64,000 nucleotides of DNA, from NCBI GenBank assembly GCA_015178975.1, contig WHVD01000229.1, forward strand, positions 44,555 through 108,554. Direction: 5' to 3'. Below, piece after piece: positions 24,834 through 36,195 of the stretch. Every line of letters starts with the position of its first letter. Positions within the stretch are counted from its first letter, which is position 1. A program made the translations under genes and the position numbers. Below the pieces are notes generated by a model. The model searched no databases and was not told where the DNA came from. It saw only the letters and a list, made by a program, of their open reading frames with translations. This stretch comes from Hysterangium stoloniferum (lineage: Eukaryota > Basidiomycota > Agaricomycetes > Hysterangiales > Hysterangiaceae).

Positions 24834-25690
24834 CTGCTCCCCGATTAAACAGTGGAATCTGTAGAACTCATCCAGGGCCGGAGTTACGGTGGTGATTTCA
24901 CTTCTCGTGGATGAGCTGGTAGCCTGTCTATCGGGTAAAAGGCTATAGGTAACAATTGTGTTATGAGAAGATTTCGACACTTCAGCCTCTTCCATCGTAT
25001 TCACTAGGAGTTCGGCATCTCATTGTGCATGGTATGGTATATTCTTATCTAAAGACATATTCTAGCCTCGAGCATGAATAAGCAAAAGTGGTTTAACCTA
25101 CGATATGATGAACATGCCCCGGGGGGGCAGTAGAGGGTGAAGTCAAGACACAGAAAGGTGAAGATACTGGAAAAACAGAGTTAAAAGTGTACAAAATGTG
25201 AAATGTGACCCCGAACAAACGCGACGGACATACCCAATGAAGTAAATTGACTAGACAGGTGCTTTTTTTAAGCATATGCTCAAGGAGACTTTGGACACCG
25301 TGCTTACCTGTCATGTACCATTCCTGATAAAAATGAAGGCCCATACCATCTCCGGAATTTTGAATGACCTTCCATAACACGAGGAAGCAAACGATTGTTT
25401 CGTAAATCAGCAACGGCAGCACTCCAAATGCAAACCTTGGTGACATTCTATCAACAGAAAAACAACCGGTGAATCCGAACGTCAGTGCTGAGCCTATCTA
25501 TCCGATATTAACAACAAGGTGGAAATATTGTTTTCATGAAATTTCAAAACTCACCGAATGGCATATGAAGGTGTGATCCCATCACGAGCAAACTCACAAG
25601 TACCGCTAGTGCTAATACGATTGTCAGAGCTATAAGCAACTTGTGGTTCCGTCGATAAACGTGCAAACATTTTAAGTTGGTAACTTAATG
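24834..25690 (-). pseudogene. DUF6533-type multi-span membrane protein (best copy, lacks 5' end)
   Basis: Minus-strand exons: about 25555-25655 (RNHKLLIALTIVLALAV, a membrane helix), 25308-25487 (GFTGCF, then FGVLPLLIYETIVCFLVLW, a second helix), about 25235-25255, about 25100-25215 (a further hydrophobic segment) and 24834-25005 (polar tail ending FHCLIGEQIGQ). Introns begin GTGAGT and GTAAGC. The order of helix, GxxGC motif, and a helix with LLIYE resembles DUF6533-type fungal membrane proteins, whose function is not established. The first helices expected in the family are not found upstream, so this is either a 5'-truncated gene or has exons I cannot see. Family assignment is an inference. 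Confidence 0.5.
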
Positions 25691-26590
25691 AATGTCATTG
25701 ATGTTGTATTAATGAGAGAAACCCACACGACATAGTAGAATGACTTGATGCAGTGTGTAGTCTGGGACGCTCCAGGTAAGGAAACCAATACAACAGAGAT
25801 AACAAAATGTTACTTACTTTTCACTAATACACTGCTCCAGTCTCAGGCCGGGTGTCACTTCCCGGCCACATCACCAACCCGTCATCGCGGCGCTGCCTTC
25901 GCCAACATCCTCCCGTTGCCATACTAACGCGCTCCTCGTCAGCGACAACGAGCTCGCGTTCCAGCATTCCTGGCCACCCCAGAAGGGCGCACTTGGCGCA
26001 TTTTGCGGGACTGAGATATTTTAGACAATTTTTTAGGCATAATCCACACCGTGTAATTTAGCAGAACTCGAATACAAAATGGCTATATCATACGTGTTAG
26101 TGAGACAAATGTGACGACGAGCGAGTGCGCCAGCTTGGATGGCAGCACGGCAAATTCCAACAAATAAAGCCCGAAAAGCAAATCTCAATCATAGACTACT
26201 TTTTCCGATCGATTTTATTACGACGCCGTCTCATACATCTTTATTCTGTATTAGCCGAGGCACAACTGACCTATCGCTACAATGCCATATGTCCGTTAGC
26301 ACATCATGGTACTTTCATTTACTCGACAAACCATTGAAAAAATCGTGCGGCTTTTTTTTAATGACGAATGATCTATCTAATCCATTATATTCCAGAAGTT
26401 CCACTACGGACAAAGTCCACACCATGATTACGGCCTTTGAATATGTGTGTCGCTGTTGGGATGAACACTGACTACATTTCCCCTACTGGCCCGGCGCTCC
26501 ACCCCAGGGCACAGCCAACAGTAAATACAGCCCCCACGTGCCAAAGAGCGACTATCCCTCACCATCTACTAAGATAATCGACCATCGACC
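25691..26590. repeat. Duplicated upstream block of family M (type 1), copy 2
   Basis: Matches 346-1289. It lies between the divergent membrane-protein gene and the intact M gene and should hold the M promoter. No gene seen. Confidence 0.55.
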
Positions 26591-29269
26591 ATGGACATTG
26601 CAGCAATTGTTGTCAAGGTCGCTGGCGATGCCGTTCCAGTACCTGGCTTAAAGAGTGCAGCCACCTTGGTTTTGGAGATTATGAACGTTATAAAGGTAGG
26701 TCGTCTGCATCAACACCAGTTTAAGAGCTGATGTGGATCATGATTCACAATCACTAGGCAAGCGGGGAGCAAAACGAGAAATTGAATAACCTTGTCCAGA
26801 CCACTGGACGTCGCCTCGTCGCTTTCCACGATCAGTTAAGGGGGAAGTGGGAGAATATCCCGGGCAATTTCAAAACTATATTGGACGATTATCAGAAGTA
26901 AGAACTTGAGACTCACTGGGTAACCGGACTTGACAAACAAATGAACTGTTTTCAGTGCACTTGAGGATGTTCTTGCGCTTGCAAGGTCATACAAACCAAA
27001 CCAAGGACTTAAATCACACGTGTCTTGGATGCGACAACGAGATAAGTCTATCGCCAAACTGGAAAGGCGATTGGAAGAAGCGGAGAGGGAGGCAATGGTG
27101 CGTGCTGAAGGTGACACTCAGAGTCCTTTGTTATACATATTGGCTCTTAGATGTGCATTCTGCTGGATACGTCATTAGCCGTCGCTCAACTCGTCGCCGT
27201 CAATGATGCCAGAATGGACGATATCATCCTTGATTCGTTTTCGTCGGTCACGGGCAGAGGAAGAAATGATTTTAGTGAACGCGTACGCCCGTTCTGTCAT
27301 CTCAAAGATCATGTCCGTGGGTTTATCATAATGAGGCAGTATTTGATCGATCGAAGGGACTTGCAACTGTTACGCACCTTATCGGTCGCGAACCACAATG
27401 ATTATGACTATGAAAAGGCAGGAAATCATGGGGTCACCTTGCGGTGGAGTATCACACTTTGTGAAGCGAAGACTGAAAGTGACGGTAAGTCGGTATTGGT
27501 CAAAATGTACGAAGGCGGGAGACCCACGTGGGATTTGAGACGCAAACAGGTACGAGTCCCGCTTTGGCTGATGTCAGAAAGCATTTGCAACATATCACAC
27601 TTTGGATATAGTTCCAACGCGACCTCACTTCCTATCAAGACGTGTGGTAAGGATGCAACACATCAGATTAAATAACCCAAGTAATCCAATCACATTCATG
27701 TTCAGGAACCCTAGCATTGCTGCGTTCTTTGGTTACAGTAACACGCAAGACAATGTACTTTTCCAAGTTTTCCGTAATCCGGGCCCTGAACCTGAGGATG
27801 CATGCAATTGGCTCGAATGCACTAGATCATCCGATGTGAAAGAAACCATTTTGGGACTGTGGGACATGGTGAATGAAATTACTCGCGATATTTACAAGCT
27901 AACATATATTTTAGAGGGATTCTTACAATGTGACGTGCTTGGATACTTTCTCTCCCGCAAATGCTGATGTGAAAATGTGACATTAGGAATTATCTGAATT
28001 CTGTTCAAATAACGACATTGCAACGTACTCCCTTGTTCGTTAATTCGACTGACATCAGATGTCAATGATAACTTTGTCTATTCAGTTTTTAAATCCCGGC
28101 GATTCAATTGTTACTGTCACAGACTATCCTGCCAATCGCCGTCATCTGAAGCTTGTGTACACCGGAACACTGGTCAGCCGTGGCCCGTCCGGGTACTATG
28201 GGAGGTATCCCGGTATTTATCCCGGTAATTGTAGGATCAATCCATCCTCACCCGACTCCATCGTGAATTTATTCATCTCTAAAGTGGAGTCATGGTGTCT
28301 CGGCGCGGCTTTAATGGATGAACAACTTCGACGCTCGCACACCATTCATCAATTGGCCAATCAACTACTGAACTTCGGGTATCTACAACCAATCATGGGC
28401 TCTTTCGAGGATGGAGATCCGGGGTCCATCGCTTTGTGGGACGTGGGCTATCGGGATAAAGTTACAGGCGATTTTGTAGTGTGTGGGAATCTACATGAGT
28501 GGTTCTCTGACACCCTCGGTATAGAACCCTTAGTTGTGGTTCATGTTAACCTCGGCAACCATAGGTCTGGATATTTAGACGCGGGTGAGAGCGTAACACT
28601 ACGAGGTGGAAAACCAATGAGAAGGTATTTTTGGAGCTAGCACACTGACCCGATCGTTGTTCAGTTTTCTGCCGCGTAGATATACCTATGATATTGGCGA
28701 AGACAGAATCGAAGATTTCTGCCGGCCCAGTGTCTATATCGCAGACTTAGGCCCGTCGTCTGAAGTGCAGAAAGCGTGGAGAGCATACGCACCGCTTTAC
28801 ATAGAGGAAAATAGGATCAAGGGTGTCCTTCCACACGAGTTGATGATCAGTAAGCACAGAAGTCTTTTGGGAATGATATTGACCACTTTGTGACAACAGT
28901 AAACGACTTTGAGACAACAGTAGTTGTGGAAATGCCTCAGAATTTGTTTGTTTCACTTCTCCCTTCATCAATTTCAGAGCCTGACAGAGTAATATAGTCA
29001 CTCCGGAGAAGTGGAACCGCATACCATATTCCTGTTTGAACCTACTTCTCCACGCTATATTTCTGGCCCCTCGGGGGGACCTGTCCCGGATGTGCAGTTG
29101 CGTGCTTCTTATGATGCGGAGCCCAGTTGGATAAATGACCCTGTGTGGCCGGACACGGTATTTGAGCGAGACCCGTAAGCGTCGATGTTGTCCTTATTTA
29201 ATAATATTAACTTTTGAGCAAGTTTTGTATTTTATTTCCAGCTACCTAGTGTTAGAATGTAAGACCTAA
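26591..29269 (+). CDS. Family M protein with MLKL-like N-terminus (intact copy)
   Basis: Twelve exons give a continuous 690-codon frame: 26591-26695, 26758-26897, 26956-27097, 27151-27549, 27612-27646, 27706-27934, 27987-28034, 28086-28624, 28665-28849, 28900-28945, 28998-29174 and 29242-29269. The exon sum is 2073 bp, an exact multiple of three, and all introns are GT-AG. Residues 1-130 (IVVKVAGDAVPVPGLKSAAT, LEDVLALARSY, KLERRLEEAEREAM) resemble the MLKL_NTD-type four-helix bundle used by fungal regulated-cell-death and NLR-like proteins. Residues 131-350 and 367-682 form conserved regions I do not recognise (motifs SIALWDVGYRDKVTGDFVV, WRAYAPLYIEEN, YDAEPSWINDPVWP). No kinase, NACHT or membrane segment is evident. 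An LTR has replaced the last 13 or so ancestral residues with VLECKT and a stop. Introns 1, 4, 8 and 11 are confirmed by conservation among copies; intron 6/7 placement is an inference. Confidence 0.7.
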
Positions 29270-29596
29270 ATATTACAACTCAGTCTCGTATAACAGTAGC
29301 GTATAACGGACTATATTAAGTACCTAAATATTACAACTAATACATTGTCAGTGTAAATATTTAAGTACTAATATTTAAGGATTGCTCACCTCAGTCTCGT
29401 ATAACAGTAGCGTATAACGGACTGAGGTTCAACATAGTAGAAAGGGAGCTTTATATATGTGCAGAGGGACAATGAGAATGATACGAACAATAGGAGTGGC
29501 ACAAAGGGATTGTGATCTTTTGTGTAGCTAAAAATAGCGGTGCCACTCAATCATGTTGTCTCGGAGTTAAATGTTCACCATTCTTGATTTCCAACA
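29250..29596 (+). mobile_element. Solo LTR (347 bp) in the last exon of the intact M gene
   Basis: Starts TGTTAGAA and ends TTCCAACA, flanked by CCTAG at 29245-29249 and 29597-29601. It carries the near-palindromic motif twice (29281-29312 and 29392-29423) and a TTTATATATG TATA-like box near 29450. Its insertion supplies the current stop codon of the M protein. Confidence 0.8.
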
Positions 29597-29785
29597 CCTA
29601 GGTGCATATGGGAGGAGGATTAAACTCGGACACGATCAAACCTAGCGAACATTTCACCGTCACGTCTAGCTATATCATTCTGAGATATAAAAGCTCTTTA
29701 TTTATTGGAGCTCTGCCCATTATTCAACTATGAACAGAAGATGTAAGAATACGTCAATGTTAATTTTCAAAAATAATTACAAAAA

Positions 29786-30163
29786 AGGTATCTTTGTCTT
29801 TGTCCATGTTTGGATGAGTGGACCCCCGGTGGACGCGAATCCAGGGGCCACAGGCTCCATTGCGCAAAACATGCTGATGGGGACATGAGCGAGCCCCAAC
29901 AGCATGCCAAACTAATAGTAAATACATGAAAACTCAATCTAAACTACGAGTTTTAGGGCAATAAAGGAGCAGGAAAGGGTGGGATGGCGGGAAAAAGAAA
30001 ATTACTCAAGGAAAGCCTGGGCAATCCTTGAGGGCCGGCCACTCAGACGATGGTGGCAAGAGACAAAAGCGGCGGGAGCTGACTCCACGATGGCGGAGCT
30101 TAAAAGGGGAAACATTCCCATTACAAAGAACACGTACTAACGGAATTAGTCCGTTGCAGTTCT
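29786..30163 (-). mobile_element. Insertion with LINE/SINE-like 3' tail
   Basis: About 375 bp absent from sister units separates AATTACAAAAAA from AGTTCTTCGCCG. On the minus strand it ends ACAAAGACAAAGATACC, a short-repeat tail typical of non-LTR elements. GGATTCGCGTCC near that end resembles a pol III B box but is not conclusive. No clear target duplication is seen, consistent with a truncated non-LTR insertion. Classification is tentative. Confidence 0.4.
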
Positions 30164-30189
30164 TCGCCGTAACTGTGTGACATCGCGTA

Positions 30190-32216
30190 ACATGTGCTGG
30201 AGTCCTGCGTCTTGCGCTCATTCTTCCTCCCAGACTTTCTCGCATGCCCAGTCCTCGTCTGTCAGACTCTTTTCAGAGAGAAGAAACACCACAATGCTTG
30301 GACAAAGAAGGATGTTCTCCGTTCTTCCAATGGAACTGAGATTTCACTTATTATGCTTACGCTCCAACCACGCGATCTAATAGGATCGATCTACTTAAAG
30401 GCATCGACGTGTACCTCCCATGCTTGGATAGAGAGTCTGTGGGGGAGGATGTGACCCGGATGCATGTGCAGCTGCATTATGGCATGCTTGGGTATCCGTG
30501 TATGTGAAGAGCATGCTGGAACCGAACCCGAAACGAGTGAGTAGGGTGTTTTTTTTCTTTTGTGAGCAGCTGAGTATGAGCGGGGAAGTTTTGATGATTG
30601 ATTTGGTGGCGTCGGTGATAGAACAGTCGCGGACCGCCGCTTAAGAACCTTGCTACTGTCGAGGACACGGAGAAGGACAATTAAGAGTGTATGCCGACAG
30701 TGAGATATTGGGCTTGTCATGGACAAGGAACGAGGTCATTTCTTGACGAGTCGAATCATCCTGAGGTCCGTCATACTCGTGTAATGTTTTCGAGCCTGTC
30801 TCCCCTGCAAGACTGATGGGACTTCGCAATCTCGGAAACAGCTGCTACATGGCATCAATCAACATCGATACTCACACTTCCCGCCTTCCGCACATACCAT
30901 CCCCGATCCTTTCTCACCCTCGCCTGTTCCTGCACCGAAGAGCTTCCCATATCCTGTTTTGACTTTCAGATGCGCAAGATAGCGGACCGAATCCGTTCAG
31001 GCTGGTTATCCCACCCTCGCAGCCATTTCCCGTCTCACACCGCCGGTGTCCCTACCCTCGTCGAAGTGCTGGTGAGGCCGTGGAATCACTACCATCGACG
31101 GTGATCCTCTCGTCCGTCCTCGACATCACTGCCCGTACTCCAAGAACCCATCAAACCCACCATGTTCAAATCCCTCATCGGAAGAGTCCACGAAAAATTC
31201 TCGATGACGAAACAGCAAGAAGCGAGTTTTTCGCATATATATTCTGAAAGTCCTGCGTCAACACGGTAAACACGTCCCGGAGCCGGAGCCTACTGTCATC
31301 TTCTGCTTTGAGGTGGAGGAAGAGTCACGGTGTATATAGTGCAAGGAGGTTTGCGCTATCGTGTGGACGAGTGGGTATCCGATCCCGGCTGTAGAGAGGT
31401 ATTGTATGCGCGGGGGAAGCTGCGTGAGTGCCTACGGGACAGGATGGGTAACCTGCGGTTGAGTATTCGTACCCGCGGTGCGAGGTAGGGGTTCCACCGA
31501 AGACATGAGTCTTTCATAGTGTCAACTCAGTACTATAGGCTGATACCGACTAGGTCGTGGATGTGTTTCCAGACGTGCACGTGTTGCGGCTTTCCCTGAC
31601 ATCTTTGTTGTACATGCGACGAATGTTCTGCAGGTGAGGTGGGTGCCTACAAAATGTGGTCAGCGGTGGTTATTCTCTCTTCAACGAGTGTCATGGACAA
31701 GGAGGAGGCCCTTGAAGAATCGAGTCATCCTCAGGTACGTCATATTTCCCCATGGATTCGAGCCTGTTTTCTCGCAAGGACTGACAGGACTCAGGAATCT
31801 GGGAAACAGTGGCGACATGGCATCCACCCTCCAGTCAATATGCACACTTCCAGCCTTCCGCATATACTATCCCCTATCCCTTCTCACCCAGGCCTGTACC
31901 TGCACCCAACAGCTCCTCGCGCCTTGCATTGCCTGGCTTAACTCCGGCATCTCCCGTACAAAAGCCCCCTCCCTCCCAGTCTTCAATGCCGCCCCGTTCG
32001 CAGCCATTCCCTACCGGTCGTTCTCAGAAGGCATTAATTGCTACCGGGAAGGCGGTTGTTGTGGTTGATTGGATATGTGGAAGTTCCGGGTCTGTCATTG
32101 ATGATATTAGACACCGTCGTTCGCCCGCGTTTGACATTACAGGTATCGATGAACCTTCCGTGCGGTCGAAAGTTGCGGCGGCAAGTGACAGTGGGTCTGA
32201 AACGCCTGTGGAGTAG
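30190..32216 (+). pseudogene. Ubp14/USP5-type ubiquitin protease pseudogene, unit 3
   Basis: Starts with ATG TGC TGG at 30191. Pieces follow in family order: REETPQC region (about 30275-30300), zinc-finger core (about 30395-30490), linker with TEKDN (about 30660; one codon changed to a stop-bearing TAA), Cys box GLRNLGNSCYMAS (about 30818-30856), FKSLIGRVHEKFSMTKQQ (31164-31220, the following DAQEFF damaged by a deletion), VEYRV-equivalent hinge, and WVPTK-equivalent (about 31640). The second linker copy and second Cys box (GNSGDMAS, about 31795) lack the catalytic Cys. The tail carries a UBA-like GRSQKALIATGKAVVVVDW piece (32018-32075). Frames are interrupted throughout. Confidence 0.75.
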
Positions 32217-32676
32217 ATAGCTCTGATGGAGGATATGGAATGTACGTTATATGGTGAGTAACTGCACGCATAGATCCATACATGCAATATATGTATATTT
32301 GATGTGAACATAATAATGAACATCTCACGATCAAGCACCACCATACAACATGGAAGATTCGGATGAGAGACGGATCGATGGGATATTACTTTCTGACCTG
32401 CAACTAACTATCAAGATTGGTTATAAATATCTAGAATAATATGGGGTACGAGAGTTTCGAGCGACGCGAAACAGATATATGGTTTCCATGAGAGTCCACT
32501 CCATTCTGCATGCGGAGCTCTTTCCAAAGATTCAACGCAGTGTAATGATTCAGGTAGAATTTGTGATTTATACGGAGCGTAAGTAAAGGAAAGAGCAAGA
32601 AGGTGGATGCAGCGGTACTGCTAACTGAAGAAAGACGATCAATGGCTAATCCCCCTCAGCACATCATGGTACTTGA
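32217..32676. repeat. Block T, copy 3
   Basis: Matches 22313-22870 and 41768-42316. Ends in CAGCACATCATGGTACTTGA, the junction with a truncated M copy. No gene seen. Confidence 0.5.
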
Positions 32677-34918
32677 TTCATTTTCGTCCGTCACGGGCTG
32701 AGGCAGAAATGATTTAGTGAACACGCATACGCCCGTTCTGTCATCTCAAAGATCTTGTCCGTGGGTTTATCATAGTGAGACAGTATTTGGTCGATCGAAG
32801 GGACTTGAAAGGGTTACGCACCTTATCGGTCGCGAACCACAATGATTATGAGTATGAAAAGGCAGGAAATCATGCGGTCACCTTGCGGTGGAGTGTCACA
32901 CTTCGCGAAGCGAAGACTGAAAGTCGATATTGGTGAAGGTGGGAGACCCACGTGGGATGGGATGTGAAACGCAAAAAGGTACGAGTCCCGTTTTGGCTGG
33001 TTTGGGTCTCAGAAAGGATTTGCAACTTTTGATATAGTTCCAACGCGACCTCACTTCCTATCAAGACGTGTGGTAAGAATGCAACACATCAGACTAAATA
33101 ACCCAAAGTAGTCCAACCACATTCATGTTCAGGGATCCTAGCGTTGTTGAGTTCTTGGGCTACAGTAACGCACGAGACAATGTACTTTTCCAAGTTTTCC
33201 GTAATCCGGGCAGTGAGCCTGAGGACGCATGCAAATGACTCGAACGTACTAGATCATCCGGTGTGAAAGAAACCATTTTGGCACTATACGACATGGTGAA
33301 TGAAATTACTCGCGATATTTACAAGCTAACGTGATATATTTTAGAGGGATTCTTACAATGTGACGTGCTTGGATACCTTCTTTCCCGCAAATACGGATTG
33401 ACAATGTGACATTAGAATTAGTTGAATTCTGTTCAAACAACGAAACCGAAATTAATATCCTTGTTCGTTAATTCGACTGACATCATACGTCAATGTTAAC
33501 TTTGTCTATTCAGTTTTTAAATCCCGGTGATTCAATTGTCACTGTCACAGGCTGTCTTGCCAATCGCTGTCATCTGAAGCTTGTGTTTACCGGAACACTG
33601 TTCCGTGGCCAAAGATACTACGGGATCTGGTATCCCGGTGTTTATACCGGTTACTCTAGGATCAATCCATCATCACCCAACTGCATCGTGTTGGAAAGCA
33701 TCATGGACAACAGTGTCTATTCTTAGAATGACAAAGGGGTGGTCTCTGGAACTTGTGGACACACGGGGATATAGGACCGTGTCACCTTGTATAAATACTA
33801 AGAGTCTGTTACTATGTTACTTAGTCTGTTATACTTATCTATGACTCCCTCATAATATGGGTCTTGAATTATAACACATCGTAGACCTATTCATGTCCAA
33901 AGTGCGTTCATGGTGTCTCGGCACTGCTTTAATGGATCAACAACTTCGAAGCTCGCACACCATTCATCAATTGGCCAATCAACTACTGGACTTCGAGTTT
34001 CTGCGACCAAGTATGGGCTATATGGACAATGAAGATCTGAGGGACATCGCTTTGTGGGACGTGGGCTATTGAGATAAAGATACAGGCCATTTTGTAGTGT
34101 GTGGGAATCTACATGAGTGATTCACTGAAACCCTCGGTATAGAACCCTCAGTCAAGGTTCGTGTTAGCATCGACAACCATACGTCTAGATCTTTAGCCGA
34201 GGGTAAGAGTGTAACAATACGAGGTGGAAAACCAATGAGGAGGTATTTTTCGAGCTAGTACACTGACCCGATCGTTGCTCAATTTTCTGCCCCGTAGATA
34301 TGCCTTTGATACTGGTAAAGTCGGTATCGAAGATTTCTGCTGGCGTTATCTCACGATCGAATATCTCTGCTGGCCCTCCTGTGAAGTGGAGAGAGCATGG
34401 AGAGCATACGCACCGCTTTACATAGAGAAAAATGGGATCAAGGGTGTCTCTCCACACGAGTTGATTATCACTAAGCACAGAAGTCTTTTGGAAATGATAT
34501 TGAACCCTTTGTGGCACTAGTAAATGAAGGGGAGACACAAGTAGTTGTGGAAATGCCTCAAAACCTGTTTGTTTCACTTCCCCCTTCATCAATGTGAGAG
34601 CCTGACAGAGTAATGTAGTCACTCCGGAGATGTGGAACCGCGTACCATATTCCTGTTTGCCCCTACTTCTCCACGTTATATTTCTGGCCGTTCGGGGGCG
34701 CGCGCATCGTATGATGCGGAGCCCAGTTAGATACATGACCTTGTGTGGCCGGACACAGTATTTGAGCCAAACCCGTGAGTATTGATGTTGTCCTTATTTA
34801 ATAGTATTAACGTCTTGAATAAGGCGGATACGTTACTTTCAGCTACCTAGGTGCATATGGGAGGATGATTAAACTTGGACACGATCACACCCATCGAACA
34901 TTTTCCCGTCAAGTCTAG
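32677..34918 (+). pseudogene. Family M copy lacking exons 1-3, broken
   Basis: Starts within exon 4 at the same junction as the copies at 23375 and 42317, so the MLKL-like domain is missing. Exon 4 has a stop (GGCTGAGG) and several deletions. Exon 6 has TGA for Trp in the CKWLER motif. Exon 8 is split by a solo LTR at 33689-33876 and carries two more stops (TATTGAGATAAAG and GAGTGATTC). The intron 9 donor is GT-to-CT. Exon 11 and the last exon (from 34843) are recognisable. Clearly a pseudogene. Confidence 0.75.
33689..33876 (+). mobile_element. Solo LTR (188 bp) in exon 8 of a truncated M copy
   Basis: Starts TGTTGGAA and ends ATTATAACA, flanked by CATCG at 33684-33688 and 33877-33881; sister copies have a single CATCG. 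It contains TTGTATAAATAC (TATA-like) and a degenerate version of the near-palindrome of the LTRs at 18770 and 29250, so it probably belongs to a shorter related family. Confidence 0.75.
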
Positions 34919-35056
34919 CTATATCAGTGATATAAAAGCTCTTTATTTACTGGAAATCTGTACCTCTGCCCATAATTCAATGGTTAACAGAAGATGTTTG
35001 AACACGTCAATGTTAATTTTCAAAAATAATTACAAAAAAGTAGTTTTTCGCCATAG

Positions 35057-36195
35057 CTATGTGCTGGAGTCCTACGTCTTGCCTCCATTCTTCCTCCCAG
35101 ACTTTCTCGCATTCCCAGTCCTCGTCTTTCAGAATCTTTTCAGAGAGAAGCAACAGCACAATACTTTGACAAAGGAGTATGTACTCCTTTCTTCCAATCA
35201 AAATCAGATTTCACTTATCATTCTTACGTGCTTGCTATCCACGCGACCTAATAGGATCTACCTCAAGGCATCGATATGATCCTCCCGTACTTTGATGGAG
35301 AGTGTATAGGGGATGATGTGACCCGGATGCATGTGCAGCTGCATTATGGGATGCTTGGGTATCCGTGTATGTGAAGACCATGCTGGAACCGAACCCGAGA
35401 TGAGTGAGCAGCGTGTTTTTTTTTTCTTCTGTGAGCAGATGACTATGAGCAGGTAATATTTAATGATTGAGTTGGTGGCGTTGGTGATATAACAGTAGCG
35501 GACCGCTGCTCAAGAACCTTGCTACTGTCGAGGACACGGAGAAGGACAATTATGAGTGTATACCGACAGTGAGATATTGGGCTTGTGATGGACACGGAAC
35601 GAGGTCATTTCTTGAGCAGTTGAATCATCCTGAAGTCCGTCAAATTCGTGTAATGTTTTCGAGCCTGTCTCCCCTGCAAGACTGACGGGACTCCGTAATC
35701 TCGGAAACAGCTGCTACGTGGCATCAACATTGACATTGACACTTCTAATCTTCCGCACATACCATCCTTTATCCTTTCTCACCCATGCCTGTTCCTGCAT
35801 CGAAGAGTTCCCCATATCCTGTTTTGACTCTCAGATGCGCATGATAGCGGACTGAATCACTCAGGCTGGTTATTGCACCCTCGCGGCCATTTACCGTCTC
35901 ACACCTCCGGTGTCACTACCACCGCCAAAGTGCTGGTGCGCCCATGGAACCAATGCCATCGACGGTGATCACCTCGTCCATCCTCAACGCCACTACCCCT
36001 ATTCCAAGAACCGATCAAACCCACCATGTTCAATTCCCTCATCGGAAGAGTCCACAAAGAATTCTCGATGACGCAAGAGCAAGATGCTGAAGAGTTCTTC
36101 GCATATATATTCTTAAAGCCCTGCGGCAACAAGCTAAAAAAACATCCCAAAGCCGGAGCCTACTGTCATCTTCTGCTTTCAGGTGGAACAAACAG
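35057..36195 (+). pseudogene. Ubp14/USP5-type pseudogene, unit 4, 3' truncated
   Basis: Carries the N-terminal region, decayed zinc-finger core, linker (TEKDNYECIPTV), Cys box GLRNLGNSCYVAS (about 35690-35728) and FNSLIGRVHKEFSMTQEQDA with EEFFAYIFLK (36026-36115). At about 36196 it stops and block A begins in reverse orientation. The C-terminal half is therefore missing. Confidence 0.75.

Noticed and set aside
27935..28085. Two separate genes: one ending LSRKC and one starting MITLSIQF
   Set aside because: The stop and the Met both lie in two short introns (27935-27986 and 28035-28085); a 48-bp exon between them keeps the frame in several copies, and a 95-bp intergenic gap is implausible.
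29830..29860. A tRNA gene
   Set aside because: Only a B-box-like motif is present; no A box at proper spacing and no cloverleaf seen.
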